A DNA stretch of 64,000 bases from CAYLLN01 sp033762315. GTDB lineage: Bacteria; Planctomycetota; Planctomycetia; Pirellulales; Pirellulaceae. Under the pieces are notes generated by a model. That model was not told the DNA's origin. It saw only the letters and a program-made list of their open reading frames with translations, and ran no database searches. The position numbers were made by a program, and so were the translations under genes. Each line of letters starts with the position of its first letter. Positions within the stretch are counted from its first letter, which is position 1. Shown one piece after another: positions 61,930-64,000 of the stretch. The DNA lies in assembly GCA_033762315.1 (NCBI GenBank), contig JANRLS010000177.1, positions 1-64,000 on the forward strand, written 5' to 3'.

Positions 61930-62144
61930 AGCCTGCTTCAGCAGGCTCCATGTTAGGCCCCAGCTTTAGCTGGGGTGACACGAGCGCCCCCTCGTTTGTC
62001 CTCGGCCGGCTTTAGCCGGCTTGTCCTGAAACCCGGCGGAACCCGCGGATGCTGGCCGGCTAAAGCCGGCGGGGATTCGTGTTTCGTTCCGCACCAAGCA
62101 CGGGCTGAAGCCCATGCCTAACTGGGAGCCTGCTGAAGCAGGCT
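61930..62144. repeat. Array of six short hairpins with CTTTAG/CTTCAG/CTGAAG cores
   Basis: Perfect palindromic stems lie at 61930-61947 (AGCCTGCTTCAGCAGGCT), 61958-61975 (CCCCAGCTTTAGCTGGGG), 62005-62020 (GCCGGCTTTAGCCGGC), 62055-62070 (GCCGGCTAAAGCCGGC), 62102-62113 and 62127-62144 (AGCCTGCTGAAGCAGGCT). All have four-base loops of related sequence and occur in both orientations. No gene is seen in 61802-62216. Confidence 0.9.
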
Positions 62145-62216
62145 AAAACGGACGCTTTTCTTCTGGCGTTTGCGGCGGACAGCAACAAGGCGCAATTCCG
62201 AGTTCGTTCCGCAGGC

Positions 62217-62441
62217 TCATGGCTTTGTTCGCAGGCGGGCCTTGACTTCGTCCCAGGATGAACCGGCATCTGGATGGGCGTGGTAATCCTCCAGGTGCCG
62301 GTCGAGTTCTTCGCGCAGCTGGGACGAGAGTGGCAAGTCGGGTTGTTCGAGATCGATCGTGTCCCAGACATCCGCGACGAATCGAATCCGCTCGGCGACA
62401 CTCAACTGGCGGACTTGCTCCAGCAGGGCTTCCGTGGAAAT
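62217..62441 (-). CDS. Addiction-module antitoxin-like protein, apparent ATT start
   Basis: A 74-residue protein of the putative addiction-module component type: STEALLEQVRQLSVAERIRF, FVADVWDTIDLEQPDLPLS, REELDRHLEDYHAHPDAGSS, WDEVKARLRTKP. Family members normally begin just before this segment. Here that codon is ATT (62441-62439), preceded at the right distance by GAGGAGGAAGAG. The nearest in-frame conventional start, GTG at 62465, would add eight residues and lies almost on top of a TATAAT element. A ParE-type toxin partner would be expected downstream; only repeats are found, so it appears orphaned. Confidence 0.7.
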   Translation of the reverse strand: MSTEALLEQVRQLSVAERIRFVADVWDTIDLEQPDLPLSSQLREELDRHLEDYHAHPDAGSSWDEVKARLRTKP

Positions 62442-62471
62442 AGCTCTTCCTCCTCGTGTCGGCACGCCCGA

Positions 62472-62477
62472 ATTATA
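62472..62477 (-). promoter_or_regulatory. TATAAT -10 element upstream of the antitoxin-like gene
   Basis: A perfect TATAAT on the minus strand, 31 bases before the ATT codon. Transcription would begin near 62465, leaving a short leader that contains the GAGGAGG ribosome site. No good -35 match is seen. Confidence 0.45.
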
Positions 62478-62579
62478 CCTCACCGAGGGCGCCCTGCACT
62501 GCTTGCAAAACAAGCTACCCGCTCTTATTCGTCCCTCTTTGCCTGCTTCAGCGGGCTGAGTCAGAAGATCCAGGGAGAC

Positions 62580-62640
62580 GGGTGGCTGAGGTTTGCGACG
62601 GGTGGCTGGGGTCTGCACTCAAGCACCGGCGGATGTCGGA
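62580..62640. repeat. GGGTGGCTG-family repeat, one partial and one full copy
   Basis: A partial copy at 62580-62599 and a fuller copy from 62600 that ends CCGGCGGATGTCGG. A hairpin of the CTTCAG family lies just before, at 62541-62557. Confidence 0.7.
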
Positions 62641-62710
62641 CGATCCATGCAGGGTGGCTCTCCCAAAGTTTCGCGGCTGGCGAGGGAATAACTCGGCGGG
62701 GACGCGCATC

Positions 62711-62739
62711 TTGACAGCGAACGCTATTGCGTGTACAAT
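62711..62739 (+). promoter_or_regulatory. Consensus-like sigma-70 promoter
   Basis: TTGACA, a 17-base spacer and TACAAT: a near-perfect housekeeping promoter, unusual for this G+C-rich genome. Transcription should begin near 62746 on the plus strand. No protein gene follows closely; the downstream sequence folds (next entry). Confidence 0.6.
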
Positions 62740-62745
62740 TAAACA

Positions 62746-62945
62746 TAACTTAGATTTTGTGTGTATAGTATCTGCTGATCTTTGGCAATTCGGTGACGGC
62801 GGGGCGGAGTCGCGGGAGGCGCTGCGGGGCTTATTAGCTGGGGGCGCAAACCCTAGTAACTATAGTAAGCCGGCAGAGAATCGCGCGGCGAATTTACGCG
62901 TAAGTCGCGGCGAGGATTGGGTTTGCGATTCATCGCTAATAAACA
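62746..62945 (+). ncRNA. Candidate structured non-coding RNA
   Basis: Downstream of the strong promoter, two helices pair in nested order: TTATTAGC (62831-62838) with GCTAATAA (62935-62942) and CGCAAACCC (62845-62853) with GGGTTTGCG (62919-62927), separated by an internal loop of six and seven bases. Inside, GCGA-A-TTTA-CGCG-TAAG-TCGC (62888-62908) forms a hairpin. No open frame with a ribosome site fits here. The 5' boundary is set by the promoter and the 3' boundary is a guess. Helices read equally well on the minus strand. I could not match it to a known RNA family. Confidence 0.4.
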
Positions 62946-63023
62946 CCAATCCGCGCGTGCAATTAGGCCCAGCAGGGGTGGGAGCTGGCACCGGAACCCC
63001 AGAATCAAGACTGAAGGGACCGC

Positions 63024-63154
63024 TAGTGCTTTGTCACCCTTGGATTTTGCGTAGGTCGAAGCCGTGCTGCGACCAAATTGTTCCTTACAACTACCGCTCT
63101 GGACGATGCACGGCATCGTTCTACATCCCAAATCTTGAATGGGACAAAGCACTA
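63024..63154. mobile_element. MITE-like element, 131 bases
   Basis: Perfect 12-base terminal inverted repeats TAGTGCTTTGTC and GACAAAGCACTA at 63024-63035 and 63143-63154, with no coding capacity between. No clear target-site duplication is seen. The right end provides the stop codon of the gene at 63152-63535 (- strand). Confidence 0.65.
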
Positions 63155-63535
63155 ATATCGAAACGCATTTTGCGGCGTGAACGACCCAGCGGTTGGGGCA
63201 GCGGGAGCGGCAGGAAAGACGTAGGCGGCTTCGGCAGGGGGTGCCGCGGGGGATTCGAGCAGGTCCTGCGTGTGCTGCTGGATATAAGTGACGGCCCCCT
63301 CGAGCAACCGCTGGCCGGCGGCATCGAGGCGGCGCTCGACATCGGCGGGGTCGGCTGGCGGCATGGGCTCGTCGGCGGCCCGCTCGACAAGCGTCGGGCG
63401 ATGGTCGGCGATGGCATGGCCGCTGCCGGTGAGCTCGTCCCAGGGCAATTTCGGGAGCAGTGCAACGGCGGCAACGACGCCGGCCGTTTCGACGACCAAT
63501 CCGGCCAGAAAGCGACCGGGGGTATGACGTGCCAT
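63152..63535 (-). CDS. Small membrane-anchored protein of unknown function
   Basis: A 127-residue protein from ATG 63535 after AGGAGGGAG. A single hydrophobic segment near the start (RFLAGLVVETAGVVAAVALL) precedes a helical region (DPADVERRLDAAGQRLLEGA, VTYIQQHTQDLLESPAAPP) and an Ala/Pro-rich tail. The last codon before the stop is directly followed by TAG, the first three bases of the MITE-like element, so its natural C-terminus may have been longer. I do not recognise the family. Confidence 0.6.
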   Translation of the reverse strand: MARHTPGRFLAGLVVETAGVVAAVALLPKLPWDELTGSGHAIADHRPTLVERAADEPMPPADPADVERRLDAAGQRLLEGAVTYIQQHTQDLLESPAAPPAEAAYVFPAAPAAPTAGSFTPQNAFRY

Positions 63536-63836
63536 GAGCGGCTCCCTCCTGCTAGGCCGCCCGAGAACCGGGCGGCAATCCGTGAAATGACACCACCCCC
63601 ACATGCAACTGCGATGCCGGCTGCCACGGATTTTTCGCCGCTTCGGAAAGCCCAAGCGGCAGCGGGAGTTAGCCTCGCTAGCACGCCCCAACACGGTTCG
63701 GACCGATTGAAAAACTGTCGCAAGTTGGTCGCGAATTTCCCAACCTGAGAACCTGCCGACGAGCAGGGACTAGCGATGGCCGCGCGGGAGTTTAGAATGC
63801 AAGCATCACCAGCCAACCCCACGCGATTCCCTAGCC
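63536..63836. promoter_or_regulatory. Divergent intergenic region with leader hairpin
   Basis: This 301-base gap separates two divergent small-protein genes. A perfect hairpin GCCGCCCG-AGAAC-CGGGCGGC (63556-63576) lies just upstream of the ribosome site of the minus-strand gene and could affect its translation. Nothing else is recognised. Confidence 0.4.
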
Positions 63837-63995
63837 ATGCCCATTTCCTGGCTCGCCGCGCTGCCGCTCGTTCTCGCGCAAACCGGGGGGATGAAATCGG
63901 CGATCGGCTTTGGGCTGTTGCTGCTCGCCCTGATATTAGGGCTCTTGGTCGTGTGCCGGCCGAACTGGCGCAAAGGGCTGGACGGGAAGAAGTAG
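63837..63995 (+). CDS. Small membrane protein
   Basis: A 52-residue protein. Its N-terminus (PISWLAALPLVLAQTGG) and a central segment (AIGFGLLLLALILGLLVVC) are hydrophobic, followed by a basic tail (RPNWRKGLDGKK). The start lacks a strong ribosome site. It ends five bases before the window edge. Function is unknown; the membrane prediction and clean stop support it as real. Confidence 0.5.
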   Translation: MPISWLAALPLVLAQTGGMKSAIGFGLLLLALILGLLVVCRPNWRKGLDGKK

Positions 63996-64000
63996 CCCTG

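Noticed and set aside
62853..62933. A 26-codon open frame on the minus strand inside the RNA candidate
   Set aside because: No ribosome site before its ATG, and its bases are needed for the nested helices; kept as non-coding.
1..64000. tRNA or rRNA genes
   Set aside because: I looked for T-loop words and rRNA signatures and saw none outside coding sequence; a tRNA scan was not possible.

Overview
The window looks like a chromosomal segment of a planctomycete, most likely in or near the Pirellulales. The evidence is high G+C, many secreted proteins of planctomycete type (a PVC-type haem-binding dehydrogenase next to its cytochrome, DUF1080/3-keto-disaccharide hydrolase proteins, Tat-exported Gfo/Idh/MocA oxidoreductases, a planctomycete extracellular N-terminal motif) and a heavy load of short dispersed palindromic repeats. 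All calls rest on reading the sequence and on remembered family signatures; no search was run.

Layout. 0-0.5 kb: 3' end of argS. 0.6-12.7 kb: a redox region with two pentahaem-class cytochromes (+ strand), and, convergent to them, a beta-barrel outer-membrane protein followed after 28 bases by a 1428-residue protein carrying ten CXXCH sites and LVIVD repeats. A secreted protein with two HbpS/GlcG-like domains is divergent from the barrel gene. 13-30 kb: carbohydrate and surface functions (GH63-like glycosidase, two DUF1080 proteins, a Gfo/Idh/MocA protein, two secreted transglutaminase-like proteins, a probable PPi-type phosphofructokinase, an uncharacterised toroid-like secreted protein) and two response regulators without a kinase nearby. 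29.7-32.8 kb: a hisD-hisC-hisB operon (- strand). 32.9-38.5 kb: threonine-to-glycine catabolism (tdh, kbl, ltaE) beside an XRE-cupin regulator. A MNT/HEPN toxin-antitoxin pair sits inside the tdh-kbl operon, and a kinase-like gene nearby is broken by an in-frame TAG.

38.6-51 kb: a TPR membrane protein, an isochorismatase-like hydrolase, an amidohydrolase, a DUF420 membrane protein, truD, a HEAT-repeat lipoprotein, then MoxR ATPase, DUF58 and DUF4159 genes. 51-53.7 kb: a repeat-rich, decayed-looking stretch. It holds a six-TM protein resembling the sensor half of a planctomycete Ser/Thr kinase without its kinase domain, enclosed by a 99-base inverted repeat, and an A+T-richer ankyrin gene between matching hairpins. 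53.7-61.8 kb: an ExbB/TolQ operon without ExbD, the PVC-type dehydrogenase/cytochrome pair, a second Gfo/Idh/MocA protein and a HAD phosphatase. 61.8-64 kb: another repeat-rich stretch with an orphan antitoxin that seems to start at ATT, a consensus-like promoter ahead of a foldable segment that may be a non-coding RNA, a MITE-like element that supplies the stop codon of a neighbouring gene, and two small membrane proteins.

The most interesting functional unit is the barrel plus decahaem-LVIVD pair with its neighbouring multihaem proteins, which could form a porin-cytochrome electron conduit. A second theme is that several families of short inverted repeats abut or enter coding ends and supply start regions, signal-peptide segments, C-termini or stop codons.
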